Shown in pieces: positions 1 through 8,799 of a stretch of DNA of 64,000 bases. Both the position numbers and the translations under genes were made by a program. The notes below the pieces were generated by a model. The model was not told the origin of the DNA and did not search any database. It saw only the letters and a list, made by a program, of their open reading frames with translations. The stretch's first letter is position 1. Every line of letters starts with the position of its first letter. This DNA is from a candidate division CSSED10-310 bacterium (GTDB taxonomy: Bacteria; CSSED10-310; JAFGJC01): the NCBI GenBank assembly GCA_016927905.1, contig JAFGLW010000031.1, forward strand, positions 154,836-218,835. Direction: 5' to 3'.

Positions 1-224
1 CGTGCATCCGATGCGGGCGGTGCATCGATACATGCCCCATGGGCCTGATGCCGACGCTCCTGGCCATGAACGCCCGGTATGAGCGGATTGAAGGCTTAAA
101 AAGCGTAATGGACTGCATCGAATGCGGCACCTGCAGTTATGTATGTCCCACTCATCGTCAGCTGGTTCACTGGATCCGGGCGGGCAAAGTACTCCTCCGG
201 AAAGCGAACAGGAGCGTGAAATGA
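1..224 (+). CDS. rnfC: RnfC, electron transport complex subunit C (3' end only)
   Basis: This is the C-terminal end of an RnfC-type subunit; its start lies before the window, and the reading frame enters at base 3. Two ferredoxin-like cysteine clusters are visible, CIRCGRCIDTCP and CIECGTCSYVCP, which match the paired 4Fe-4S sites of RnfC. RnfC is the peripheral NADH/ferredoxin-side subunit of the Rnf membrane complex, which couples ferredoxin:NAD+ electron transfer to ion transport. The stop codon overlaps the rnfD start (ATGA at 221-224), which is typical of translational coupling. The gene order rnfC-D-G-E-A supports the call. The long C-terminal extension seen in some proteobacterial RnfC proteins is absent, because the protein ends about 30 residues after the second cluster. 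Confidence 0.9.
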   Translation, partial: CIRCGRCIDTCPMGLMPTLLAMNARYERIEGLKSVMDCIECGTCSYVCPTHRQLVHWIRAGKVLLRKANRSVK

Positions 225-1189
225 ATACTCTGGTCATCTCCTCTTCGCCCCATCTGAGACCCAGGGAGAATCTGACCCGGGTCCTGTACGATGTGGTCAT
301 CGCCCTGGTTCCGGCGTTGCTGGTCGGTATTTATTTTTTCGGATTGAGAGCCCTTCTGGTAACCGTCGCCGCGACCGCGAGCGCCGTTGCATTCGAAGCC
401 CTCTTTCTGAAAATCTCCGGGAAACCGGGTATTGGACGGGCTGCGTTTGACGGCAGCGCGATCATCACGGGAATCCTGCTTGCCATGAACCTGCCCCCGT
501 CATCCCCTTATTGGATGGTCGTGATCGGCAGTTTTGTGGCCATTGTAATCGCCAAGCAGACGTTCGGCGGGTTGGGATATAACATTTTCAACCCCGCGCT
601 GGTCGCCCGGGTGTTCCTGCTGATTTCCTTTCCCGTCCAGATGACCCGCTGGACAGCACCGACGTTTTTCACTGCCGAAGCGATCACAACCGCCACGCCC
701 CTGGGTCTGTTGAAAACGGAGGGCTTGCAGGCCGTTTTAAGAACCTATTCCAACAGCGCCAACCTGCTGGGTGCCATTCCGGGCAGTCTGGGCGAAGTCT
801 CCGCGGTTGCGCTGCTGATCGGTGGAATCTATCTTCTGGTCCGGAAAGTGATCAGCTGGGAAATCCCGTTGAGTTTCCTGGGTGCGCTGTTTGTCTTCAC
901 TGGAATATTCTGGCTGATCGATCCTGGAAAATATGCCGGTCCGGTGTTTCACCTGCTGACCGGCGGCGCGGTGTTGGGAGCGTTTTTCATGGCCACGGAC
1001 ATGGTCACCTCCCCGCTCACCCGCAAAGGCATGCTCATCTTCGGAACCGCGATCGGGCTTCTGACCGGCGTCATCCGCCTGTTCGGGGGTTACCCGGAAG
1101 GGGTCTCCTTCGCCATCCTGATCATGAATACGTTCGTCCCGTTGATCGACCGGTACACCCACGCACGCATATTCGGAACCCGGGGTTGA
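221..1189 (+). CDS. rnfD: RnfD, membrane subunit of Rnf complex
   Basis: This 322-residue polytopic membrane protein belongs to the NqrB/RnfD family. The chosen start is the ATG at 221, which overlaps the rnfC stop; a longer open frame begins at 122 but would overlap rnfC by about 100 bases. Hydrophobic helices span most of the chain. The motif AITTATPLG (residues 154-161) fits the site where RnfD carries covalently bound FMN on a threonine, here probably Thr159. The protein would sit in the inner membrane with RnfA, E and G as part of the electron path and ion channel. It lies in the middle of the rnf operon, 4 bases before rnfG. Confidence 0.95.
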   Translation: MNTLVISSSPHLRPRENLTRVLYDVVIALVPALLVGIYFFGLRALLVTVAATASAVAFEALFLKISGKPGIGRAAFDGSAIITGILLAMNLPPSSPYWMVVIGSFVAIVIAKQTFGGLGYNIFNPALVARVFLLISFPVQMTRWTAPTFFTAEAITTATPLGLLKTEGLQAVLRTYSNSANLLGAIPGSLGEVSAVALLIGGIYLLVRKVISWEIPLSFLGALFVFTGIFWLIDPGKYAGPVFHLLTGGAVLGAFFMATDMVTSPLTRKGMLIFGTAIGLLTGVIRLFGGYPEGVSFAILIMNTFVPLIDRYTHARIFGTRG

Positions 1190-1193
1190 AACC

Positions 1194-1757
1194 ATGAAAG
1201 ACCTCAAAGATGTCATTATTTTGGTTCTGATCGCCGTCATCGCCGGTGCCTGTCTGAGCGTGGTTTATGTGTCGACGGCGGAACGTATCGCGGAAGTCAA
1301 GCGGATGGAGCTTCTGGAAGCGCTCAAGAAAGTGATGCCTTTTCTGAAGGATTCCCCCCGGGAAATCGCATTCGATTTCAACGGGGAGACCATTTTGATC
1401 TATGCCGTCGAGGAAGACGGTGTTTTGGAAGGTGCGGCGGTCAGGATGACCACCCGGGAGGGTTACGGCGGCGATATCTCGTTTTTAATGGGTGTCGGAC
1501 CTTCGGGGGAAATCACCGGATTCTACCTTCTGTCCCACAAGGAAACCCCGGGTCTCGGCACCAAGGCAGCCGACAGGAAATTCTGGGGGCAGTTTATCGG
1601 CAAATCCCTGGATAATTTCTCGTTCAAGGTCAAAAAAGACAAGGGAGATGTGGAGGCGATCACTGCAGCCACGATTACTTCCCGGGCCCTTTCCCAGGCA
1701 CTCGAAAAAGGACTGAAAGTGTACCGGAAGTATCGCGATACCCGAGGTGGATCATGA
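1194..1757 (+). CDS. rnfG: RnfG, FMN-binding subunit of Rnf complex
   Basis: This 187-residue protein has one N-terminal membrane helix (about residues 8-26) and a periplasmic FMN-binding domain. The flavinylation motif is AITAATITS (residues 155-163), where Thr160 is the expected attachment site for covalent FMN; the usual SGAT is replaced by TAAT. ETPGLGTKA (residues 117-125) is also typical of the family. The ATG at 1194 lies 4 bases after the rnfD stop, and the 3' end overlaps rnfE by 4 bases. RnfG passes electrons between RnfC/RnfD and the core of the complex. An FMN transferase (ApbE) would be needed in trans, and none is present in this window. Confidence 0.95.
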   Translation: MKDLKDVIILVLIAVIAGACLSVVYVSTAERIAEVKRMELLEALKKVMPFLKDSPREIAFDFNGETILIYAVEEDGVLEGAAVRMTTREGYGGDISFLMGVGPSGEITGFYLLSHKETPGLGTKAADRKFWGQFIGKSLDNFSFKVKKDKGDVEAITAATITSRALSQALEKGLKVYRKYRDTRGGS

Positions 1758-2371
1758 GTAAAAAAGAACCGCTGAACAAAGCTTTTACGGAAGGAATCTG
1801 GAAAAACAATCCCGTTCTGATTCTGCTGCTGGGCATGTGCCCGGTCCTGGGAGTGACCAGCAGCGCCGTCAACGGCCTGGGAATGGGCATGGCAACGCTG
1901 TTCGTGCTGGTGATGTCCAACCTGGTGGTATCGGTTCTGCGGCACATCATCCCCAAAAAAATGCGCATCCCCTGTTTCATCGTGATCATCGCGTCGTTCG
2001 TCACCATCGTGGAAATGCTGACCCAGGCCTATACTCCGGCGCTCTATCGCGCCCTGGGTATTTTTATTCCCCTGATCGTCGTCAACTGCATCGTCCTGGG
2101 CCGGTCGGAAGCGTTCGCATCCAAAAACGGCGTGGTTCGGTCCATCGCCGACGGTCTGGGCATGGGTATCGGATTCACACTGGCTCTTTTCCTGATGGGG
2201 GTGATCCGGGAATTCTTCGGAAACGGTTCCTTTTTCGACCTGTCCCTGTTCGGAGAAAACTTCAATCCCGTATTGATCATGATCATGCCCCCCGGCGCGT
2301 TTTTGACGCTGGGGTATCTGCTGGCTTTTTCAACCTATATGAAAAACCGGCGGCGGACCAAGGAGGCGTAA
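1754..2371 (+). CDS. rnfE: RnfE, membrane subunit of Rnf complex
   Basis: This 205-residue, six-helix-type membrane protein belongs to the NqrD/RnfE family. The N-terminal NNPVLILLLGMCPVLGV and the later NCIVLGR segments are diagnostic. Cys29 (LGMCP) and Cys112 (VNCIV) correspond to the two cysteines that, with the pair in RnfA, hold an intramembrane 2Fe-2S cluster in Nqr/Rnf complexes. The gene overlaps the rnfG stop by 4 bases (ATGA) and ends 1 base before rnfA. It would form the RnfA/E pseudo-symmetric pair in the inner membrane. Confidence 0.95.
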   Translation: MSKKEPLNKAFTEGIWKNNPVLILLLGMCPVLGVTSSAVNGLGMGMATLFVLVMSNLVVSVLRHIIPKKMRIPCFIVIIASFVTIVEMLTQAYTPALYRALGIFIPLIVVNCIVLGRSEAFASKNGVVRSIADGLGMGIGFTLALFLMGVIREFFGNGSFFDLSLFGENFNPVLIMIMPPGAFLTLGYLLAFSTYMKNRRRTKEA

Positions 2372-2372
2372 T

Positions 2373-2960
2373 ATGACGATCGGAATGCTGCTTATGCTGT
2401 CCATCTACGCCATGCTGGTCAACAACGTGGTGTTGATGCAGTTTCTGGGGATCTGCCCCTATCTCGGCGTTTCCAAAAAAAGCGACACCGCCACGGGCAT
2501 GGGACTGGCCGTCATCTTCGTCATGACCCTGGCCACGGCCTTCACCTGGCTGATCGATCACTTCGTTTTGATCCGGTTCGATCTGGTATTTCTGAGGACC
2601 ATCGTGTTCATCCTGGTGATCGCCGCACTGGTGCAGTTCGTCGAGATATTTCTAAAAAAATCGATCCCGGCCCTGTACCGGAATCTGGGGATCTATCTTC
2701 CGCTGATCACGACCAACTGTGCCATACTGGGTACCGCCATACTGGCCGTTCAGAAAGATTACAGTTTCCTCGTTGCTCTGGTATATGCCGTATCCACCGG
2801 AATCGGTTTTTTGATCGCCATCATCCTGTTCGCCAGCATCCGGGAGCGGCTGGATACTTCGGAAGTCCCGGAGATTTTCAGGGGAGTGGCCATTTCGCTG
2901 ATCAGTGCTTCCATCCTGTCCATGGCATTCATGGGATTCGCCGGCTTGGTCAGGATGTAA
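2373..2960 (+). CDS. rnfA: RnfA, membrane subunit of Rnf complex
   Basis: This 195-residue membrane protein belongs to the NqrE/RnfA family. The N-terminal VNNVVLMQFLGICPYLGVS and later TTNCAILG stretches are hallmarks; Cys28 and Cys116 are the expected ligands of the 2Fe-2S cluster shared with RnfE. The ribosome binding site AAGGAGG (2361-2367) lies within the end of rnfE. The gene ends the plus-strand operon: the next gene is on the opposite strand and overlaps the 3' end by 11 bases. In many anaerobes rnfB follows rnfA directly; here it does not, so RnfB must be encoded upstream of the window, elsewhere, or be lost. Confidence 0.95.
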   Translation: MTIGMLLMLSIYAMLVNNVVLMQFLGICPYLGVSKKSDTATGMGLAVIFVMTLATAFTWLIDHFVLIRFDLVFLRTIVFILVIAALVQFVEIFLKKSIPALYRNLGIYLPLITTNCAILGTAILAVQKDYSFLVALVYAVSTGIGFLIAIILFASIRERLDTSEVPEIFRGVAISLISASILSMAFMGFAGLVRM

Positions 2961-3825
2961 AACCATTTTGAATGCCGGTTTGATCAAACCGGCAGGTCGT
3001 CCATCCTGTATCGGTCAGCACCTGGATCATCCGGTATCCAGCATCCGTCAGCAGGCGGGCAGCAGTGTCGAATCCCGCCGTGAGGGTATCGGGATGGTGG
3101 GCGTCGGAGCTGATTGTTACGGGAATATCCCGCCTGAAACATTCTGCGAGAATCCATGAATCCGGGTAGGGTTCACTGGTAAATCCGCGGCTCATGCCCC
3201 CGGTGTTGACCTCCAGAATTTTACCGGATCGGGCGATCGCATCCAGAGTTTCCCGAATGATTCGTCGGTACCAATCCTCCCGTTCGTTGAAATACAGCTC
3301 TCCGATGTTGTTTTTCTTGATGATATCCAGATGCGCCAGAATATCGAACCGGCATCCGGATGCCATTGCAGCGATCTGCCTGTAATACAAGCGGACGGCT
3401 TTCCGGATATTTCCTTCGAATATCGATTCGATGCCGGCTGCGAATGCATCGGGAGACGAATCGACCGCCCAGAGAGATCCGTTGGGATTCCGGGCAATGA
3501 AATGCACCGCTCCGATTACGAAATCCAGATAGCTGGAAATGGGACTCGGGAGATCCAGGGCGCCGGTCCCAGGAATGAAATCGGCTTCCAGACCGAGATG
3601 AACCTTCAGGTGGCCGCCGGATGGGATGGAGACGGAGCGGACGGCATGGATATAGTCTGGCAGCCTGTTTTCTTTCATGGCCCAGGAAACCGGTTCTGAT
3701 ATGGGTGCATGGCTGGAGAATCCCAGAGCGGTCATGCCGGAGCGGACGGCCCGGTCGACAAATTCCTGCGGCGTTCCCTTCCCGTCGCAGAAATGCGTAT
3801 GCGTATGGTAGTTGAACCAGCTCAC
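2950..3825 (-). CDS. PHP-domain phosphoesterase, histidinol-phosphatase-like (HisJ/HisK type)
   Basis: This 291-residue protein belongs to the PHP family. The metal-binding motifs appear in order: NYHTHTHFCDG at residues 5-15, SSHAP near 38, LGLEADF near 75-85, GAVHF near 105, DILAHLDII near 185, and SSDAHHPDTL near 240. This is the pattern of histidinol-phosphate phosphatase HisJ, which makes histidinol in histidine synthesis. No other his genes are near, so another phosphoester substrate is possible. The start is GTG at 3825 with GGAGAG upstream. The 3' end converges with rnfA and overlaps it by 11 bases. Confidence 0.8.
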   Translation of the reverse strand: MSWFNYHTHTHFCDGKGTPQEFVDRAVRSGMTALGFSSHAPISEPVSWAMKENRLPDYIHAVRSVSIPSGGHLKVHLGLEADFIPGTGALDLPSPISSYLDFVIGAVHFIARNPNGSLWAVDSSPDAFAAGIESIFEGNIRKAVRLYYRQIAAMASGCRFDILAHLDIIKKNNIGELYFNEREDWYRRIIRETLDAIARSGKILEVNTGGMSRGFTSEPYPDSWILAECFRRDIPVTISSDAHHPDTLTAGFDTAARLLTDAGYRMIQVLTDTGWTTCRFDQTGIQNGFTS

Positions 3826-3936
3826 AACAACGATCTCTCCGATTCCGGGAACCCTCCCGGATGCAGCCCGATTATCCTCGCTCGCCCCCAGAACTGCAAT
3901 GTGAACAGATGATGGTATTAGGAGGGAAGCGGCTGG

Positions 3937-4020
3937 TGACTGGAGAAGTGGCTGGTTGCTGGTGGCGAGTATGGCTGGTGATTGGTTTTACCAGCAACCA
4001 GAAACTAGCAACCAGAAACT
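3937..4020 (-). repeat. dispersed CTGGTTGCTGGT inverted-repeat element, copy 1
   Basis: This intergenic element is built from CTGGTTGCTGGT words. On the plus strand CTGGTTGCTGGT (3952-3963) and ACCAGCAACCAG (3990-4001) form a perfect 12-bp inverted repeat with a 26-base loop, and further partial CTGGTTGCT copies flank it. Read on the minus strand, the order and spacing match the element at 16839-16900. In both places it follows a decayed copy of the same protein C-terminus, in the same relative orientation. It is probably a noncoding dispersed repeat; the mechanism of spread is unknown. Confidence 0.7.
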
Positions 4021-4119
4021 TTCTGTCATTCCCCCCATCCGTTAGACGGCAGCAGGGTACTTTCGGTTCATGCAAAACCGACCCGAATGGCAAAAAGTGG
4101 TACGACCATTGGAGGCGTC

Positions 4120-4344
4120 TTACGCCCCCCAGCCGAATTCCCAGGTGTCCATCTCCCCGAAAAGCTGGGTGATGTCGGGATCGGTTAAGGCAGCGTACCA
4201 GGTGGCAGTACCTGAGCCGGCATCCAAAGCGTGACACCCAGGCGATCGCATCCGGGAGTGGCGGTGGGGCGGCACCGGGGTCACCGTAGGCGGGACGGGC
4301 GTCGGCGTCAGGGTCGGGTCCGGATGGGGAGATCCCTGGACGGT
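4120..4344 (-). pseudogene. decayed fragment of a Thr-Pro-linker protein with the ITQLFGE-type C-terminal domain
   Basis: On the minus strand, directly after the stop of the M3 peptidase gene, the frame reads a Thr-Pro-rich linker (LTPTPVPPTVTPVPP). A +1 shifted frame continues PTATPGCDRLGVTLWMPAQ, and the first frame then resumes with WYAALTDPDITQLFGEMDTW, EFGWGA and TAA at 4122-4120. The intact secreted protein at 22305-25154 has the same pieces: PTNTPSCDVLGCEIYMPQ and WYAGMTDPGITQLFGEYGIF. The middle of the domain, about 70 residues, is missing here and the halves are out of frame, so this is an internally deleted, frameshifted relic. There is no start codon. Confidence 0.8.
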
Positions 4345-5859
4345 TCAGGCGGAGAGGTATCGCCCGAGCGCGTCGGCGGTCAGGTCTTTCCCGGTCGCCG
4401 ACCGGATTTTCTCCCGCCATGGAATCCATCCACCCGGCTTGACATAATACATATTAACGAACTCGAAAAGATCCGGTCCCGGATACGCTCCGAATTTCTC
4501 CCGGATCGCCTCGATGGTGTGCAGTGCCATGACGTCCATCAGGAGATAGTTCTGGCTGTAAAGCGGATGGGTCGTATAGAGTGTGTTTCCGGCCCATCCA
4601 GTATCGTCCGGCACCGAAAGACCCAGATATTCCTTCGTCAATTCCGCCAGCAGTCCCCGAGGATCGGTCTCCCCGCGGTACACCGCCCATTCCAGAAGGC
4701 AGGAAACGGCGATCCGCCGGAACCAAAGGATCCTGGACAGACGGGTCTGATGCCGGATCTGATCGATCTGATCGTCGTCCAGGCCGAATGTTCCTTTCAA
4801 AAACGACGGTTCGTGCACGATCCGTTCGTACATACCGGCGACGCCCTCCCAGAAAAATGACGGATCACCACCTGCCACGATATAGGATGAAGTATCCAGC
4901 AGCGAACCGTGGATGGCGTGACCGAACTCGTGAAATACCGCGTCGTACCATTGCAGCCCATCCCGAGGGTTGGCCAGGATACGGATGTCTTTCCCGAATT
5001 CGATGGTCATGCACAACCCGCCGTAGGGGATATCCCGCTCGATCACCCGGATCGGCAGTTTCTCCAGATCGCCGCCGGCTTTTTTCAATTCGGCCTTAAA
5101 CGTCGGAATGATGTCTTTCTTGGGAAACCGCTCCGGAGCCGGCGACTTGAGAACCGTATGAATATAGTAACTTAAATCCCACGGTTCGATCGCGTCGATA
5201 CCCATATCCCGTACGATTCGCCGGCAGGTTTGTGTCCAGATATCTTCCGTCGATGTTTTGACCTGCTCGAACAGCTCCCGCAACTCGTTTTCGTCGATTT
5301 CCTGGAGTTTCAGGCCCAGCGCGACATAATCGGGATACCCGAGTTTGACGGCCAGTTCATTGCGTTTTTCGAACAGCCGCACGACGTCGAATTCGATCCG
5401 TTCATCCAGGGCCTTCCCCGCATAATACGCAGTGCGACGACGGCTCCGGTCCGGCTCCGATTCGAGAATTTTCCCCTGCTCGCTCCGGGAAATAATCTTT
5501 CCGCCCATCTCGGGTTGAAACGAAATGATCTTCTGTTCGATCGGATGGGATATCTCGAACAGCTCCGGATCGTTGCCGATCCTGGAACTCAGAATCGTGT
5601 CAGCGAAAAGTTTCAGGCGGCGATTCAGCCTGGAATCGCTGATTCCGGTCTTCCAGTAATCGACGATGCGGTCATTTTCGTCTGTCAGCAGCAAATCGAC
5701 AAACTCCGTGTTCAGTCTGGTGAGATCTTCATGGGGTTCGCCCAGAAGCTGGTGGAAGTGTGCGAGGCCTTTCCGATGCCCCAGCTCTTTCAGGCGCAGG
5801 TCCATGGTATCGAGAAATGCCGCCAGTCCGTTCTCATCCCTGATTTCAGTCGGTTTCAT
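4345..5859 (-). CDS. M3-family-like zinc metallopeptidase (oligoendopeptidase type)
   Basis: This protein of about 504 residues has the zinc motif HEFGHAIHG (around residues 310-318) and a downstream glutamate in FFWEGVAGMYE (around 336-346), as in the M3 clan of oligopeptidases. The N-terminal half is helical and charged, without a signal peptide, which suggests a cytosolic enzyme that trims short peptides. It is somewhat shorter than typical oligoendopeptidase F. The ATG at 5859 is chosen because GAGAGGA precedes it by about 6 bases; an upstream TTG at 5874 would overlap the stop of the M16 gene. It follows the two M16 genes on the same strand by 11 bases, which forms a peptidase operon. 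Immediately after the stop lies an in-frame Thr-Pro-rich relic. Confidence 0.8.
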   Translation of the reverse strand: MKPTEIRDENGLAAFLDTMDLRLKELGHRKGLAHFHQLLGEPHEDLTRLNTEFVDLLLTDENDRIVDYWKTGISDSRLNRRLKLFADTILSSRIGNDPELFEISHPIEQKIISFQPEMGGKIISRSEQGKILESEPDRSRRRTAYYAGKALDERIEFDVVRLFEKRNELAVKLGYPDYVALGLKLQEIDENELRELFEQVKTSTEDIWTQTCRRIVRDMGIDAIEPWDLSYYIHTVLKSPAPERFPKKDIIPTFKAELKKAGGDLEKLPIRVIERDIPYGGLCMTIEFGKDIRILANPRDGLQWYDAVFHEFGHAIHGSLLDTSSYIVAGGDPSFFWEGVAGMYERIVHEPSFLKGTFGLDDDQIDQIRHQTRLSRILWFRRIAVSCLLEWAVYRGETDPRGLLAELTKEYLGLSVPDDTGWAGNTLYTTHPLYSQNYLLMDVMALHTIEAIREKFGAYPGPDLFEFVNMYYVKPGGWIPWREKIRSATGKDLTADALGRYLSA

Positions 5860-5870
5860 AATCAGTCCTC

Positions 5871-7343
5871 TCAAAATTCCGGTACGATTCGAACAGGGCC
5901 CAGGCTTTCAATCTGCGGAACAATCCGATCCGCCGGGCCGACGATGGTGATCACCAGGTCATCGGGATGGATGTAGCGCTGCGCGGTCTTGAGAATATCT
6001 TCCCGGGTAACGCTTCGAATATACCGGGGGTAGAGCGTGACATCATCCAGGGGAAGACCGTAGAAATTCATGTGTACGAGTGTTCCGGCGATATCCTCGT
6101 ATTGCTCGAATTCCAGCGGGTGGCTGCCGATCAATCCCTGTTTGGCATCCTGAAGTTCCCCATCCAGAACGGGTTCTTCACGGATTTTCCTGAGTTCGTC
6201 GAGGATCACCCGGACGGTTTCGCCCAGCGTATCCACCTTGGTGAAGGTTCCCACGGCAAATTCACCGGTGAATTCACGTCGGGCGAAGAAACTGTATACC
6301 CCATAAGTCAATCCCCGTTTGACCCGGACTTCGGTGGACAGTCGGGTAAACAGCCCACCGCCACCCAGGATCCGGTTCAGGGTTTCGATTTTGAACCGGT
6401 CGGGATTCACTCGGTCGATACCGATATGCCCCATCACAACCTGGGCCTGGACAGTGTCCTTGTCGATAATATGGATTTGTGTTCCCGAAACCGGTCGGGG
6501 TGGTGGTATTGGCGGAAGAGGTTCTGAAGATCTTTCCCAGCCAGACAGATAGTCCCGGCAGAGTGTTTCCACCTGATCTTTCGATATATCTCCGATGACG
6601 ACCAGCACGGCGCGGTCCGGCCGGTAGAATTTGCGATAGAACTCCAGCACCTGTCCGCGTGTGATTGTTTTCAGGTCTTCTATAGTGCCTTTGTGCGGTT
6701 TCGCATAGGGGTGATCGCCGAACACATCCCTGCGGAAGCGCCGGTAGCAGAGATCGCCGGGATCATCCGAGCTCTGCATCAGATCCCCGATGATATAGTT
6801 CCGGCCTTCCTCCAGGTTGGAATCTTCGAAATCGGCCCGGCTGAGAATTTCAGCGAAGCAGGGAAACAGCTCCCGTACATCCCGGCTCAGGCAGTTCAGG
6901 GTCGCAATGCACGATTCGTTGTAAGCCACCGATGTGACGAACGCACCGTGCCGGTCCATGACGGCGTCGATCGCCTCATCCGGATAGGATTCGGTTCCTT
7001 CTGTCAGCACCCAGCCGGTCAGATATGCCAGGCCGGATTTCCCGGGCGGGTCATAGATGGATCCGCCGCGGATCTGCGCCCGGGCATACACCATGGGGAT
7101 ATCGCGGCGTTCCACCACGAACACTTTGAGCCCGTTTTCGAGTGTGAACTGCTCCGGTACAGGGAAGGGAATGACGGCTTTCTGATCCCAATCGGCACGC
7201 TCGAGATATTCTTTGAGAGAAAGTGTCGCTGAATCCCGTTTATCGATTCCGACCGGCGGTTGGTTCATCTTGACGGGGATGCAGGCCATCATAAATCCGG
7301 CGATGCAGACTGCCGGGAGATATCGCATTGTCGCCCGTATCAC
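5871..7343 (-). CDS. M16-family peptidase-like lipoprotein, catalytic motif missing (non-catalytic subunit)
   Basis: This 490-residue protein has the overall M16 (pitrilysin/processing-peptidase) layout: FTLENGLKVFVVERRDIPMV near residues 66-85 and GKSGLAYLTGWVLTEGT near 101-117. The HxxEH zinc site is replaced by AYLTGW, so it should not be catalytic. The N-terminus has a lipobox-like FMMAC with Cys21, which suggests a lipoprotein. The start is GTG at 7343, preceded by GGAAGGAG, and it overlaps the stop of the active M16 gene by 4 bases. Active and inactive M16 proteins commonly form a heterodimer, and translational coupling fits that. The partner is the gene at 7340-8683. Confidence 0.85.
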   Translation of the reverse strand: MIRATMRYLPAVCIAGFMMACIPVKMNQPPVGIDKRDSATLSLKEYLERADWDQKAVIPFPVPEQFTLENGLKVFVVERRDIPMVYARAQIRGGSIYDPPGKSGLAYLTGWVLTEGTESYPDEAIDAVMDRHGAFVTSVAYNESCIATLNCLSRDVRELFPCFAEILSRADFEDSNLEEGRNYIIGDLMQSSDDPGDLCYRRFRRDVFGDHPYAKPHKGTIEDLKTITRGQVLEFYRKFYRPDRAVLVVIGDISKDQVETLCRDYLSGWERSSEPLPPIPPPRPVSGTQIHIIDKDTVQAQVVMGHIGIDRVNPDRFKIETLNRILGGGGLFTRLSTEVRVKRGLTYGVYSFFARREFTGEFAVGTFTKVDTLGETVRVILDELRKIREEPVLDGELQDAKQGLIGSHPLEFEQYEDIAGTLVHMNFYGLPLDDVTLYPRYIRSVTREDILKTAQRYIHPDDLVITIVGPADRIVPQIESLGPVRIVPEF

Positions 7344-8683
7344 GATCCGCTCCTTCCATCGGATCCCGCACCGGCGTTTTTAACCATCCCCACCGTGCGG
7401 GAAGCTGGAATGATATAGCGTTCCGTAACCTCCTTAATGCGTTCCGGAGTGAGTTCATTCAGCCGGTCCTCCAGATCCAGCGCATCCCGCCAGGAACCAA
7501 CCATCTGGGCTTCCCCCAGTTTGAATGCGATGCTCATGGAGGATTGCATTTCGTAGACATCCTGAGCCAGTAGCTGGATCCGGGCGGTGTCGAGCTGTTC
7601 TTGTGTCACCCCGCTCTCCCGGATTTTTCCCAGTTCCGAATCGATTCTGTCTTCGAGAGTCCCGATATCGATCCCGGGGAGCGGCATAGCGCCGATGATC
7701 AGCAGTTCCGGATCCCGGGAGGCGCGGCAGTAGGCGTAGGCATACATGGCCACGGGATCGGATCCCTGTGAAAGAAGCCCCAGGGGGGAGGATCCGCCGC
7801 GGGACAGGATCGCGCAGAGCACTCTGAGTGCCAGGTTGTCCGGATGATCCCCGGTGGGGATTTTGTATCCCGACATGTAAAGCTCCCGCTGCACCGGCAT
7901 ATCCAGGACAAATCTCCGTTCAATCGTCTGAATCGGTTCCTCCGGGTAGTCCCGACCGGGGAGCCGTCCCGGCAGGATCGACCCGAAATGTTCCGACATC
8001 AGATCCAGCAGGTATGGTGTCTGGAAGTTGCCGACCACCACGGCCACGGCGTTGTTTGGAACATAAAATTTCTTCTGGAAATCCATCAGATCTTCGTATG
8101 TAAAAGACTGGACATCCTCCAAGCGCCCGATTGTGATCGTCTTGTAAGGATGGATGTCAAATGCGTGCTGGTACAGCTCGTATCGAAGAAGTCCCCGGGG
8201 CGTGTCGATATAATTCAGCCGGAGTTCCTCCTGGACCACCTCCAGTTCCCGGGCGGCCTCCTCACGGGTCGGCTGCAGGTGTTCCATTCGTTCCGCTTCC
8301 AGCCGGATCACGAGTTCCAGCCGGTCCGGCGGCACCGTTTCGTGGTAACATGTCCGGTCCATGGACGTGTTGGCGTTGGAGTGCCCGCCCCCGACGGCAC
8401 CCAGCAGCCGGGCGAATGTTTCTCCTTCCAGGTTCCGCGTGGTTTTGAACATCATGTGCTCACAGTAGTGCGCCATACCCGTTTTCCCGGGTGTTTCATC
8501 GATCGATCCGACACGATAGTACAGGGCGAAGGACACAACGGGCGCATTACTTTGTTCGACGGCGAGGATTTTCATTCCGTTGGGAAGCGCGTGTTCGGTC
8601 ACCGGCAGGTCGATCGCTATGACCTGCACGCCGATCATCAGGCGCAGAAGGCAAAATAAGAGGCAATATCCGTTCGTTCTCAT
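7340..8683 (-). CDS. M16-family zinc peptidase, catalytic subunit
   Basis: This 447-residue secreted peptidase has the inverted zinc motif HYCEH at residues 72-76 and a distal glutamate cluster (LEVVQEEL, about 72-77 residues later), which is the M16B pattern. The canonical VNN-like segment FYVPNNAVAVVVG lies near residues 205-220. The N-terminus (LLFCLLRLMIGVQVIA) is a signal peptide or anchor. ATG at 8683 has CGGAGGAAAG just upstream. It leads an operon with the inactive M16 lipoprotein and an M3 peptidase, so the three genes likely make a peptide-degrading set across the envelope and cytosol. Confidence 0.9.
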   Translation of the reverse strand: MRTNGYCLLFCLLRLMIGVQVIAIDLPVTEHALPNGMKILAVEQSNAPVVSFALYYRVGSIDETPGKTGMAHYCEHMMFKTTRNLEGETFARLLGAVGGGHSNANTSMDRTCYHETVPPDRLELVIRLEAERMEHLQPTREEAARELEVVQEELRLNYIDTPRGLLRYELYQHAFDIHPYKTITIGRLEDVQSFTYEDLMDFQKKFYVPNNAVAVVVGNFQTPYLLDLMSEHFGSILPGRLPGRDYPEEPIQTIERRFVLDMPVQRELYMSGYKIPTGDHPDNLALRVLCAILSRGGSSPLGLLSQGSDPVAMYAYAYCRASRDPELLIIGAMPLPGIDIGTLEDRIDSELGKIRESGVTQEQLDTARIQLLAQDVYEMQSSMSIAFKLGEAQMVGSWRDALDLEDRLNELTPERIKEVTERYIIPASRTVGMVKNAGAGSDGRSGS

Positions 8684-8799
8684 TCTTTCCTCCGGAAATG
8701 GTGTTGTTCCAGGTTGATTTTCCGATTGATCCCTCTGTCCCGATCGGCTTCCGGGACACGAACTGTTATTATATCATACGCGATGAGCCGGTTTAAGGT

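Noticed and set aside
122..220. Longer rnfD reading frame from 122
   Set aside because: It would overlap rnfC by about 100 bases; the ATG at 221 overlaps the rnfC stop in the normal coupled way.
2974..2993. Perfect palindrome GCCGGTTTGATCAAACCGGC as a terminator of the rnf operon
   Set aside because: It lies inside the PHP coding region and no T-run follows on the plus strand; it may still act as a hairpin, but the evidence is too weak for a feature.
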